Source: Oligoflexus tunisiensis
GTDB taxonomy: Bacteria; Bdellovibrionota_B; Oligoflexia; Oligoflexales; Oligoflexaceae
Length of the DNA stretch: 64,000 nucleotides
Reading direction: 5' to 3'
NCBI RefSeq assembly: GCF_001748245.1
Contig: NZ_BDFO01000001.1
Location: forward strand, 1,473,345 to 1,537,344
Within the stretch, counting starts at the first letter, position 1. Each line of letters starts with the position of its first letter. The notes beneath the pieces are model-generated. The model saw only the letters and a list, made by a program, of their open reading frames with translations, had not been told where the DNA came from and did no database searches. This document shows, one piece after another, positions 16,761-25,042 of the stretch. Both the position numbers and the translations under genes were made by a program.

Positions 16761-18254
16761 ATGAGTTTATCGCATGAAACGATCGTCATTGTGGGTACGG
16801 GGTTCGCCGGACTTGGGATGGCGATTCGTCTGAAGAAGTCGGGGATTGAAAATTTCGTGCTGCTGGAAAAGGCCGATGAAGTCGGTGGAACCTGGCGGGA
16901 CAATCATTATCCGGGTGCTGCCTGTGATGTGCCGTCGCCGGTCTATTCCTTTTCGTTTGAACCCAATCCCAATTGGACACGGGTTTTTTCGCCTCAGGCG
17001 GAGATCCTGGAGTATCTGAAGCATTGTGCGGATAAATATCAGATCCGCTCACATATCCGTTTTCACTCGCTTGTTCAAAGTGCGAGCTTCGACGAAAAAA
17101 GTGGTCTTTGGACGGTCCATATCGAAGGGCAGCCCGCGCTGATGTGTCGCTTCCTGATCCTGGGAACCGGCGGTCTGAGCCGACCAGCTTATCCCGATAT
17201 TCCAGGACTCAAGGATTATCAGGGCCCGCTCTTTCATACGGCCGCCTGGCGTCACGATGTGCCATTGCGCGGCAAACGCGTTGGCGTGATCGGCACCGGA
17301 GCCAGCGCCATCCAGGTGATTCCCGAACTGGTGCATGAGGTCCAGGAATTAAAGGTGTTTCAGCGGACTCCGGCCTGGGTGCTGCCGAAGGCGGATGGGG
17401 TTTTACCCAAACGCTCTCAGGCCGGCAATTGGTTTTTGCGGAAAGCCCTGTACTGGCGCTTTGAAATGCGAGCTCTCGCGCTGCTCAAACCCAAGCTGAT
17501 GCGTTTTGGTCAAAAGATGGCCATGGAATACCTGGAGGAGCAGGTCAAGGATCCTGTGCTGCGCAAGAAGTTGACGCCGCGCTATATCATGGGTTGCAAG
17601 CGTGTGCTTCTGTCCAATGATTTTTATCAGGCCATGAGTCTGCCGCAGACCCGGCTGATCACCGATGGTATTGAAAGGATCAAGCCCGGCGGTATCAAAA
17701 CGCGCGATGGTGTGGAACATGAGTTGGATGTGGTCATCTGCGCCACCGGATTTCAGGTGGCGGAAGCCACGGCCCCATTTCGAATCGTCGGCCGGAGTGG
17801 GCAGGTCCTGAGTGAAGTCTGGAAGGATGGAGCGCAGGCTTATCTGGGCACCACGGTAACCGGTTTTCCCAATCTCTTTATTATCGTCGGACCCAATTCC
17901 GGCCTGGGCCATAACTCGATCGTGTTTATTATCGAATCGCAGGTGCAATACATCATGGATGCCCTGCGTCAGGCGCTGCGCTCACGGTGGTCCTCGGTTG
18001 AGGTTCGACCGGACGTGCAGGTGGCCTTCAATGATAAGATTCAAAAACTCCTCGCGCCGACCGTATGGAGTCGTGAACACTGCCGCAGCTGGTATCAGAC
18101 GCCGAGCGGCAAAAACACCACGATCTGGCCGGGATTCAGCTTTACGTTTCGTCTGAAAACTCTCCAATTTGATGCAGCCGCTTATGACTGTCGGGTGTCA
18201 GAGACTGTTGGTGAAACAGTTCAGCCGCAGTTGAATCCGCTGCATTCACGTTGA
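16761..18254 (+). CDS. Flavin-dependent Baeyer-Villiger-type monooxygenase
   Basis: The 497-residue protein is a class B flavoprotein monooxygenase that would insert oxygen into ketones or oxidise related substrates using NADPH. It has two Rossmann motifs, VGTGFAGLG (FAD, residues 10-18) and VGVIGTGASAIQV (NADPH). Between them DYQGPLFHTAAWRHD fits the Baeyer-Villiger fingerprint F-x-G-x3-H-x3-W with Tyr at the first place. ICATGFQ marks the second conserved site. A GGAGG ribosome site precedes the ATG. Substrate is unknown; no alcohol dehydrogenase or esterase gene that would complete a ketone pathway is adjacent. Confidence 0.88.
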   Translation: MSLSHETIVIVGTGFAGLGMAIRLKKSGIENFVLLEKADEVGGTWRDNHYPGAACDVPSPVYSFSFEPNPNWTRVFSPQAEILEYLKHCADKYQIRSHIRFHSLVQSASFDEKSGLWTVHIEGQPALMCRFLILGTGGLSRPAYPDIPGLKDYQGPLFHTAAWRHDVPLRGKRVGVIGTGASAIQVIPELVHEVQELKVFQRTPAWVLPKADGVLPKRSQAGNWFLRKALYWRFEMRALALLKPKLMRFGQKMAMEYLEEQVKDPVLRKKLTPRYIMGCKRVLLSNDFYQAMSLPQTRLITDGIERIKPGGIKTRDGVEHELDVVICATGFQVAEATAPFRIVGRSGQVLSEVWKDGAQAYLGTTVTGFPNLFIIVGPNSGLGHNSIVFIIESQVQYIMDALRQALRSRWSSVEVRPDVQVAFNDKIQKLLAPTVWSREHCRSWYQTPSGKNTTIWPGFSFTFRLKTLQFDAAAYDCRVSETVGETVQPQLNPLHSR

Positions 18255-18351
18255 GATGTCGTGCTTTATATTCATCAGTTTCCTTGCATGGCTGCGAAGA
18301 ACGGGGCACATTAAGCCGAGGTAAACCCCCCGTACTTCAGCAGGGCAATGC

Positions 18352-19647
18352 ATGCAGCATTTGATGGCACTCGCCGATTGGTTCCTCGATCGCACAAACT
18401 TCGCTGGACCTCGTGATCGTATCCGCGGCCGTACCTTTATCTTTATCCTGATTTTCGATGTCGTCCTTCATATCGTTCTGGGCATCGCCCTGCCGGTGGA
18501 GAAGCATGAAACTCCCTATCTGAATCCTCTCCTCTTTCAACTCTGCTGTTTGACTGCTGTCCTGATTTATACGAAAGTGACCGGGAAATATTGTCTGGCC
18601 GCGGCCGCTCATTTCCTGATTCAGCAGGCTCATATGGTCCAAGTGTTTTATCAAAGCCAATCGCTGCATAATGTCTACTTTACGAGCATTGGTACGGAAG
18701 TTGTGGCGATCACCTTTATTTTGGGATGGAGATGGGCCTTCCCGCTGGTCGCTCTCCATACGATCATCCTTTTGATCATGGTGTCCTGGAATGGAGCCTA
18801 TGCGAACCAGCTGCCCTATCAGCTGGACCTGGCCAGTTATTCCGGAATTTTGGCTTTCAGTCTGATCGTATCGCAGCTGATGATGATCCTTTTATCCTGG
18901 CTCTATCAAGGGAGCCTGGAACAGGATTACGCACGCCTGCATGAGGACCGCAAGCGACTGTTTCGTTCCGCACGGACCTTTGATCTCAGCCGCATGCTGG
19001 GTGAGCTGAACCATCATGTGAACAATCCGCTCTCCATCATTCATGCCCAGCTCTACCGGTTGAAGGTGCACGCCAGACGCGGTGTGTCCTCGGATTTTCA
19101 ACCGGGTTTTCCCGATGCTTCGCAGCGGGCTCTGCAAAAGATTCGGTTTATGGTGGAACACTTGAAGGTCCTGGCCACCCCGGATTCTCATGAAGAGGTC
19201 ACGTCGATATCCATCCGGGATCTCTGCCATGATATCCTGGGTCGATTCCAGGAAACGTTTCGTCTGCAGGGCATAGCCCTTGATTTTATCGACCGAACCA
19301 TGAATTTGAGTTTTACCTGGCGGCGACACGAACTCTTTACGATCCTCACGGCTGTGGTCCGGAATGCAGGTGAAGCCGTGGAAAGCAGTGTCGAGAAAAG
19401 GGTCAGCATATGTGTGGAGCGCCATCCTCAGTGGCTGGTCTTCGTCATTCGGGATACCGGCCCCGGCATCACGGGTGAACAGCGGACCCGACTTTTCAAA
19501 CCCTTTCATTCCACCAAGGCCGGTTCCCAGCATCTGGGCCTGAGTCTCTTGAGCGCCAAGGCGGTGCTCGAGATTCGTGGTGGATTCATACGTTATGAGG
19601 ATGCCATGCAGGGCGGTTCCTTTCGAATCGGTCTGCCGCTTCCGTGA
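18352..19647 (+). CDS. Membrane sensor histidine kinase with unusual HHVNNPL box
   Basis: The 431-residue protein has five or six membrane helices over about residues 22-185, without a recognisable extracytoplasmic sensor domain. The dimerisation helix follows at about 204-240 and the ATPase domain at about 300-431. The phospho-acceptor is probably H221 in GELNHHVNNPL; the usual next residue, Glu, is His here. The ATP site is intact: N in VVRNAGEAVE, DTGPGI, FKPFHSTKAGSQHLGLSLL. The stop overlaps the GTG of the next gene, which encodes a degenerate copy of the same architecture. No response regulator gene is adjacent. Confidence 0.85.
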   Translation: MQHLMALADWFLDRTNFAGPRDRIRGRTFIFILIFDVVLHIVLGIALPVEKHETPYLNPLLFQLCCLTAVLIYTKVTGKYCLAAAAHFLIQQAHMVQVFYQSQSLHNVYFTSIGTEVVAITFILGWRWAFPLVALHTIILLIMVSWNGAYANQLPYQLDLASYSGILAFSLIVSQLMMILLSWLYQGSLEQDYARLHEDRKRLFRSARTFDLSRMLGELNHHVNNPLSIIHAQLYRLKVHARRGVSSDFQPGFPDASQRALQKIRFMVEHLKVLATPDSHEEVTSISIRDLCHDILGRFQETFRLQGIALDFIDRTMNLSFTWRRHELFTILTAVVRNAGEAVESSVEKRVSICVERHPQWLVFVIRDTGPGITGEQRTRLFKPFHSTKAGSQHLGLSLLSAKAVLEIRGGFIRYEDAMQGGSFRIGLPLP

Positions 19648-20903
19648 ACAGATATGAAAAGGACAAACCTTTGCCATCCAAATCAGGCATTCCGGAATAT
19701 CTCGTCCAACTGATCGACCGTATAGGCGGACCCTGCGGCCCAGGCGATCCTTTACAGCGGTTTCGACGTCGGGCGTTTACCGTGATGATGCTGATTCTGG
19801 CCCTGGTCTGCTTCGCACAAGTTCTTGCGGCGTGGATGGGGCATCCTTCGCTCATGTTTATGGCCATGGGAGGCACGGTGTGCGTGCTGCTGCTCGTGGG
19901 TCTTTTCATCTCCCGACGTTTGCGACAGATTGAAACCCTGGCCTGCGTGCTGCTGAGCCTGGTCATGGGGCTGGGGGCCCTGCTCGAAATCATATGGAGC
20001 CGAAGTCCCAACACTCCGATGATCCATTGGGGTCCCGTGGTGATCTTTGGCGGTTACGTGTTATGCGGTCTGCGCCGCGGTACCGTGGTGGCCCTGGTTT
20101 CCATAATCTCAACCCTGGCCGTTGTTGGGATGCCTTTTGTCCTCAATGATGTCCATATGCTGCCAGGAGAGGGGCGCGCCGAACCTTTTCAACAAAGGCT
20201 TTTCATCTCGGTCCTGCTCTGTCATCTCCTGCCGCTTTTGGTCCTGGGCAGCTACGAAAAACTCATGGTGCTTTGTCATGGTGAGGCGCGGGACCTGGTG
20301 GACCGCATGGAAGGGCGCAGGGATTGGACTTTTCTAGGGCGTCTGGCTCAGGTTCTGGTCGGCGAAATGGAGCCGCAACTGAAGGAGCTGGAAAAAGCCT
20401 GGCATGAGTTGCCTCGACGCAAGGATGTCCTGCAGGCTGCCGACGAGGTTCTGCAGCCTCTGCAAAGGATCGTGCATGTGGCCCGACGTTATGAACCCTT
20501 GTCGGTTGGGGTTTTGGCTGCAGCAGGCGAAGGGCTGGCGCTGCAGGAATTTCCCGAGATTCTGAAACGCTTTACGGATTTTCCTGCGATCCGGCTGATC
20601 GGAGCTCCTGGCCCCTATTTTCGTGTGCAGGGTGGCCAGGCTTTTTATCTCCTGATTTTTTTGTCCATGTCCCTGTGGGAACTGATTGAAAATCCCAGAG
20701 TTCAGCTCCAGGGCGTTGATCTGCAGCTGCAGAGGGAGCGTCTTGAAATTCGGATTGACCTGAACATGAGCGATCACGAAGGCGGTCTCTCGCTGGCTCA
20801 GGAGTTTTTGCACGATGTGGATGCAAATGTTCGGTTGATTGCAACAAAAAAGGGCCCATCCACCCATCGACTGGAAATGGATGTGCCCCTCGTGCGAGTA
20901 TGA
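19644..20903 (+). CDS. Degenerate (pseudo) histidine kinase paired with upstream kinase
   Basis: The 419-residue product repeats the layout of the preceding kinase: five to six N-terminal membrane helices (about 45-205), a helical linker with LGRLAQVLVGEMEP where the partner has LGELNHHVNNPL, and a C-terminal region ending in THRLEMDVPLV that looks like the last strand of a HATPase domain. The phospho-acceptor His, the N-box Asn and both glycine boxes are missing. It therefore cannot be a self-phosphorylating kinase. The GTG start overlaps the kinase stop, so the two are translationally coupled and probably form a heterodimer or regulator pair. Confidence 0.72.
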   Translation: MNRYEKDKPLPSKSGIPEYLVQLIDRIGGPCGPGDPLQRFRRRAFTVMMLILALVCFAQVLAAWMGHPSLMFMAMGGTVCVLLLVGLFISRRLRQIETLACVLLSLVMGLGALLEIIWSRSPNTPMIHWGPVVIFGGYVLCGLRRGTVVALVSIISTLAVVGMPFVLNDVHMLPGEGRAEPFQQRLFISVLLCHLLPLLVLGSYEKLMVLCHGEARDLVDRMEGRRDWTFLGRLAQVLVGEMEPQLKELEKAWHELPRRKDVLQAADEVLQPLQRIVHVARRYEPLSVGVLAAAGEGLALQEFPEILKRFTDFPAIRLIGAPGPYFRVQGGQAFYLLIFLSMSLWELIENPRVQLQGVDLQLQRERLEIRIDLNMSDHEGGLSLAQEFLHDVDANVRLIATKKGPSTHRLEMDVPLVRV

Positions 20904-23225
20904 TCAACGCCGGGTGACCAGCGTGCTCGTCTTGCTGCCGTATTCGATCACTTTTTCGGGAACGGTCAGCTGATTCCCCGTGCTGCCGTTGCCGAGCTGC
21001 CCATAGGTATTGCTGCCCCAGCATTTCAGAGTGCGATCATCCAGCAGGGCGCAGGTATGCTGACGGCCGGCTGCGAGATCCACCACCACGCGCCCCGGTG
21101 CAATGCTGATCGGCGTTTGATTGGGCGCCGTGCGGGCCACATTATCACCGGAGGCGAGCTGTCCCTCCTCGTTGGCACCCCAGCACTGGAAGCCTTCATC
21201 AAAAACCGCGCAGGTATGCGAAAGTCCTGCTGTCACCTGACGTGGAGTCAAGCCGGTGCCGACATCAATGCCCGCTGCGGAAGGAGCCAGGCGTGCGGTG
21301 GTATCGCCATAACCCAGCTGACCATCCGAGTTGCGGCCCCAGCAGCGCAGCGAGCTATCGCTCAGCACAGCGCAGCTGTGATAGGTTCCGACGCTCATCG
21401 AACGCACCGTGATATTGTCCCCAAAGTTGATGGCGACGGCATCCGGGGCGATTCTCTGAATTTTATCATTGTATCCGAGCTGGCCATCCGAGTTGCTGCC
21501 CCAGCATTTCATGGTGAAATTGTCGAGCAGAGCGCAGCTGTGATAAGCCCCCAGGGATAGCGCGCGGGCCGTTCGGCCTTCACCCAGGTTCACGGCGGTC
21601 GGCGAAGGGGCCAGTCGAATACTGCGATCCCCATAACCGAGCTGACCGGAGCCATTGGCGCCCCAGCATTTCACCGAGCCGTTGTCGAGGATGGCACAGG
21701 AATGAGCGAAGCCTGTGGCAATGGCTTGCGCGGTGCGACCCAGACCCAGGTTGATGGAATTTTGCGGTGCCAGACCACGGAAGAGCTGATCGCCATAACC
21801 CAGCTGGCCGGATACGTTCTGGCCCCAGCATTTGACGCTGCGATCCTGAAGGACGGCGCAAATGTGAGAGAAGCCGGCGGAGACCGCGATCGCGGTTTTT
21901 CCGTAGCCGATGTTCAGACCAAAAGAGGGCGGCATGTAGCGATCCTTGTTATCGCCGTAGCCGAGTTCCCCTTCAAAGTTATAACCCCAGCAGCTGAGGG
22001 CATCATCATCCAGCACAGCACAGGTGCTGGAGCCGCCGCTGCTGATTTGTTTGGCCAGCACGCGCAGATCGTTTTCGAAGGTGATGCGGACCACATCGGC
22101 CGCGGAGTTGCCGGCAAGGTCGGTCACCATCAATTCGAATTCATACTCTCCGGCCAGGTTGGTCGTAATCGAGGTGTCTTCCGCGTTGATCAGGGAAAAG
22201 GTCGCAGTGCCCGGCCCGGATTTTTTCGACCAGCGATAGATGGCGCCACCTTCGGTGGTTGCATCGAGCGTAACGCGATAGCGGCTCGTGCGGTCGTCAC
22301 CCAGGGAAATGATGGGCGCTACGGTATCCCAGACCAAAGTCAATTCATCGGACGCGATCGCGCCCGTGGCTTTTGTGGTCGTGAGGCGCAGCACATAGGT
22401 GCCGTCCATCGAAGCCTTGACTGTGGTGTCTTCCGCAGCCGCTGAGCTGAAGGTCACGACGCCAGGGCCGGAAACCATCGTCCAGCTGAAGCTGGCGGCA
22501 TCGACCGTGACGGCATCGAGGATAATTTCCTGATTGGTCACCCGATCCTGGCCCACGGTCACTGCAGGCGCGACCGTGTCCCAGATGAATTTCATGTCGG
22601 CTGCGGCTTCGTTGCCCAGATCATCCCAGGCTTTGAAGCGGACGGTATAGGTTCCGTCCTGACTCGCGGTGATTTTGGTCGACTTGCTGTCTTTTTCGGT
22701 GAAGACGAGGGTGCCGGGACCATTGACCTGCAGCCATTCCACGCGGTCAGCATCGGAGCCGGCCTTGCCATCCACGAGGATGGTTTGGAAGGTGCGAATC
22801 TCCTCGCTCACGAAAACGGAAGGCGGACGGGTATCCCATTGCAGGGTCATGTCGTTACTGATGGACTGGCCTTCCTCATTACGGATGGTCAGTCGCACCG
22901 TGTAGACGCCGTCCTTGTCCGCCCGCATCAGAGTTTCCGCGGACAGTGGTGATTGAAAGATCACCGTGCCGGGACCGGTGAGTTGTGACCATTCCCAGGC
23001 GTTGGCCGCGGTGGTCTGGGCTTTGACCAAAGTTTCCTTGTTGGTGCGCACGAGATCCGGCAGCTTGATGCTGAGAACCGGCCTGGCATCCTCCGAAGCG
23101 ATAGGCGCGTCGGCGGGAGCATCGGCGAGGTTCACGGATCCACTGTGTTTGGATCTTTTTTGACAGGCTGTGGATAAAACCAAAGCGGATAGGATGAGAA
23201 TTATCCCTTTTATTGAGCCTCTCAC
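20904..23225 (-). CDS. Lipoprotein with four Ig-like repeats and a seven-blade RCC1 propeller
   Basis: The 773-residue protein starts with a signal peptide and lipobox LSTACQ. Residues about 45-400 contain four repeats of roughly 85 residues, each with W-x(5-8)-GPG-x-V/L-x-F and ending in a WDT-x-x-P linker, typical of cadherin/PKD-like beta sandwiches. Residues about 400-765 contain seven RCC1-type repeats (for example CAVLQDRSVKCWGQNVSGQ then LGYGD), enough for a closed propeller. Each blade has two Cys, which suggests seven internal disulfides. It should be a surface or periplasmic binding protein; ligand unknown. Its stop shares TGATCA with the pseudo-kinase stop. Confidence 0.85.
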   Translation of the reverse strand: MRGSIKGIILILSALVLSTACQKRSKHSGSVNLADAPADAPIASEDARPVLSIKLPDLVRTNKETLVKAQTTAANAWEWSQLTGPGTVIFQSPLSAETLMRADKDGVYTVRLTIRNEEGQSISNDMTLQWDTRPPSVFVSEEIRTFQTILVDGKAGSDADRVEWLQVNGPGTLVFTEKDSKSTKITASQDGTYTVRFKAWDDLGNEAAADMKFIWDTVAPAVTVGQDRVTNQEIILDAVTVDAASFSWTMVSGPGVVTFSSAAAEDTTVKASMDGTYVLRLTTTKATGAIASDELTLVWDTVAPIISLGDDRTSRYRVTLDATTEGGAIYRWSKKSGPGTATFSLINAEDTSITTNLAGEYEFELMVTDLAGNSAADVVRITFENDLRVLAKQISSGGSSTCAVLDDDALSCWGYNFEGELGYGDNKDRYMPPSFGLNIGYGKTAIAVSAGFSHICAVLQDRSVKCWGQNVSGQLGYGDQLFRGLAPQNSINLGLGRTAQAIATGFAHSCAILDNGSVKCWGANGSGQLGYGDRSIRLAPSPTAVNLGEGRTARALSLGAYHSCALLDNFTMKCWGSNSDGQLGYNDKIQRIAPDAVAINFGDNITVRSMSVGTYHSCAVLSDSSLRCWGRNSDGQLGYGDTTARLAPSAAGIDVGTGLTPRQVTAGLSHTCAVFDEGFQCWGANEEGQLASGDNVARTAPNQTPISIAPGRVVVDLAAGRQHTCALLDDRTLKCWGSNTYGQLGNGSTGNQLTVPEKVIEYGSKTSTLVTRR

Positions 23226-23395
23226 GATTTGTCCCCCCTCTAAAACGACAACTCTGGAAGCGGCCTGCTATCGGCCGGCGTTTGGAAATATTGAGGGAAA
23301 CCTTGAAGCGCCTGCTTTATTGGGATGTTGAAGAGGGGATTGCATACGCGGCTGGAGCGATGGGCGCGCGATTTGAGACGATTTCCCGGAGAATG

Positions 23396-23426
23396 AAAAA
23401 GGGTTCTTACCTGCAGGTAAGAACCC
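23396..23426 (-). terminator. Intrinsic terminator with 26-bp perfect palindrome
   Basis: Positions 23401-23426 are a perfect palindrome whose half is GGGTTCTTACCTG. On the reverse strand it is followed by TTTTTC, giving a textbook intrinsic terminator about 320 bases behind the mscS-like gene and 170 bases before the RCC1 lipoprotein start. It should insulate the two. It may also imply an unseen short transcript in between. Confidence 0.7.
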
Positions 23427-23486
23427 AAATCTTCAAATACAGAGTCTTCCGCTCAATTCAGCGGCGTATGGAGCCATATGGGAACA

Positions 23487-23508
23487 TCAGGGGGCCCAGG
23501 CCCCCTGA
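23487..23508. repeat. GC-rich inverted repeat
   Basis: TCAGGGGGCC and GGCCCCCTGA are perfect ten-base arms separated by two bases. There is no T-run on either side, so it is not an evident terminator. It lies in the gap between the mscS-like gene and the palindromic terminator. Confidence 0.55.
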
Positions 23509-23664
23509 CAATGAGGAGCGGCAGACTGTTGTCCTGTCCGCTCTGTCCGCTTCTGCCTGCCTGCGCAGGATGAAGTTCAATGCACGATCGGGTTGATCGC
23601 GGTTCGGGACCGCTTTGATCGCAGTCTGAATATGTAATGTGCAGCGTTCCCTCAAGGTCGGTTT

Positions 23665-23719
23665 ACTTACATTGTAAGTCAGAGTGAAATTCCGGGCCTT
23701 TGTCTGCTTACAATGTAAG
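23665..23719. promoter_or_regulatory. Two CTTACAWTGTAAG dyads, 41 bases centre to centre
   Basis: ACTTACATTGTAAGT (23665-23679) and CTTACAATGTAAG (23707-23719) are perfect odd-length palindromes. Their centres are 41 bases apart, close to four helical turns, as expected for two dimers bound on one DNA face. They look like operator sites of a TetR/MarR-sized regulator. They lie 28-82 bases beyond the mscS-like stop; a related site lies on the other side of that gene at 24956. Confidence 0.5.
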
Positions 23720-23746
23720 TTCGCGGCAGGATTTGGGTAATAATCC

Positions 23747-24889
23747 TTAACGTGGCTGCAGTTGGGCACTTGCCGGCATGCGGACCTCGGGGCCGTTGCC
23801 TTCTGGGCTCGAACCTTGAAGGATAATAGTCCGACTGGGGAAGGCAAACTCGATTCCTTCCGCAGTGAAGCGCTCAAAGAGAGCCAGGTTGATGGCCTGC
23901 TGCGTGTCCATGTAGGTATTGTAATCCGGGGTCTGCATGATATGGACGACTTCAAAGTCGAGCGAGGACTCTCCGAACTTAGTGAAGTGAGCGCGGTCGA
24001 AACTGGTCTCCTTGATGGACTGAATGATCTCCTTCACCATGGTTGGAATCTGCTTCAGTTTTTCCTGGGGCGTATGGTAGACCACGCCGAAGTTGAAAAC
24101 CACGCGCCGGGTCTGCATCCGTTTGTAGTTTCTGATCTCGGTCTCGATCAAGGTCTTGTTTGGGAAAACCAGCTGCTCACCGGAAAGACTTTTGATACGG
24201 CTCGTCTTGAGACCGATGTTTTCAACAGTTCCCGCCTTGTCGCCGATCACGATGAAATCTCCGACTTCGAAGGGACGATCCAGAACGATGGAGAGGGACG
24301 CGAATATATCGCCGAGGATATTTTGCACGGCCAGAGCAATGGCAATCCCACCGATTCCAAGGCCGGTGACCAGCGCCGTGATGTTAATCCCGAGATTATC
24401 GAGCAGAAGCAGAAAGAGGATTGCCCAGAGCACGCACTTGGCAGTGACATTGATGGCGCTGTAGGCCGAGATATCGAGGCCGTCATCCGTTGTGATGTGA
24501 TTGCGCTTCATCAGATAGCGGCGCAGGAAATATTCGACCAGTTGATTGCCCCAGATGGCGGCCTGTATGAAAAGGCCAATCACCACACCCTTATAAAAAA
24601 GGATGCGGGTCTCCGATGAGGCTCCGACCAGAAAGGCCGCAGCGTAGAAGGCAACCACGTAAATGAGAAGGCTGCTTGTCCGCTGCAGCATCGATGCGAT
24701 CAGATCATCCCAGTGTGAGCTCGTATGCCGGGCTACGTATTGAAAGCGCTTGATCGCCTGGCGCACGACAAAGCGCAGGATGAACCAGAGGACAAACGAC
24801 AGGATGATCAGGGCCAGCCACTGCGCGAGTGTGAGACCGAGATAATCCAGATCATTCAGCCTTGCGATCCATGTGTTCTCTTTTTCCAT
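23747..24889 (-). CDS. MscS-family mechanosensitive channel
   Basis: The 380-residue protein forms a membrane pore that releases solutes on osmotic down-shock. It has about five membrane helices. The pore-lining helix reads LVTGLGIGGIAIALAVQNILGDIFASL (about 185-211), with the Gly/Ala packing of MscS TM3. The beta domain follows with DRPFEVGDFIVIGDKAGTVENIGLKTSRI, the MscS signature, and then the cytoplasmic vestibule with VFPNKTLIETEIRNY. Length and extra N-terminal helices are closer to E. coli YnaI than to MscS itself. A palindromic terminator follows and a divergent metzincin gene precedes it. Confidence 0.93.
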   Translation of the reverse strand: MEKENTWIARLNDLDYLGLTLAQWLALIILSFVLWFILRFVVRQAIKRFQYVARHTSSHWDDLIASMLQRTSSLLIYVVAFYAAAFLVGASSETRILFYKGVVIGLFIQAAIWGNQLVEYFLRRYLMKRNHITTDDGLDISAYSAINVTAKCVLWAILFLLLLDNLGINITALVTGLGIGGIAIALAVQNILGDIFASLSIVLDRPFEVGDFIVIGDKAGTVENIGLKTSRIKSLSGEQLVFPNKTLIETEIRNYKRMQTRRVVFNFGVVYHTPQEKLKQIPTMVKEIIQSIKETSFDRAHFTKFGESSLDFEVVHIMQTPDYNTYMDTQQAINLALFERFTAEGIEFAFPSRTIILQGSSPEGNGPEVRMPASAQLQPR

Positions 24890-24929
24890 GATTCTCCCCT
24901 ATTCAAAAGGCTTGTCCGCGATGCAAGGC

Positions 24930-24969
24930 AAGTGCCAGCTCACTTGCTGCCTGGCACTTACAATGTAGT
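24930..24969. promoter_or_regulatory. Inverted repeat overlapping a third dyad site between mscS and metzincin genes
   Basis: Nine-base perfect arms AAGTGCCAG (24930-24938) and CTGGCACTT (24951-24959) are separated by twelve bases. The right arm runs into ACTTACAATGTAGT (24956-24969), an imperfect copy of the dyads at 23665 and 23707. It lies in the divergent promoter region, twelve bases ahead of the -35 box of the metzincin gene, where a regulator could control both genes. Confidence 0.5.
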
Positions 24970-24980
24970 TTAGAGTCCTA

Positions 24981-25008
24981 TTGACTTGGTTGCGCTTTAC
25001 GTTATAAG
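24981..25008 (+). promoter_or_regulatory. Sigma-70-type promoter of the metzincin gene
   Basis: TTGACT at 24981-24986 and TATAAG at 25003-25008 are separated by sixteen bases, a good match to the vegetative consensus. Transcription would start near 25015, giving a leader of about 28 bases with the AAGGA ribosome site before the ATG at 25043. Confidence 0.6.
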
Positions 25009-25042
25009 GACGCCAAAGCTTGAACGTGAAGGATGTTATCTT

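Larger units (their letters stand above)
23226..23746. other. 521-base gap rich in palindromes
   Basis: No gene can be supported here on either strand. The stretch holds a 26-base palindrome at 23401, a GC-rich hairpin at 23487 and two 13-15-base dyads at 23665 and 23707, listed separately. It lies downstream of the mscS-like gene and upstream of the RCC1 lipoprotein gene, both on the reverse strand. Confidence 0.6.

Noticed and set aside
23213..23596. Forward frame of 127 codons over the palindrome-rich gap
   Set aside because: It runs through the palindromic terminator and GC hairpin, which is not expected of coding DNA, and has no family likeness.
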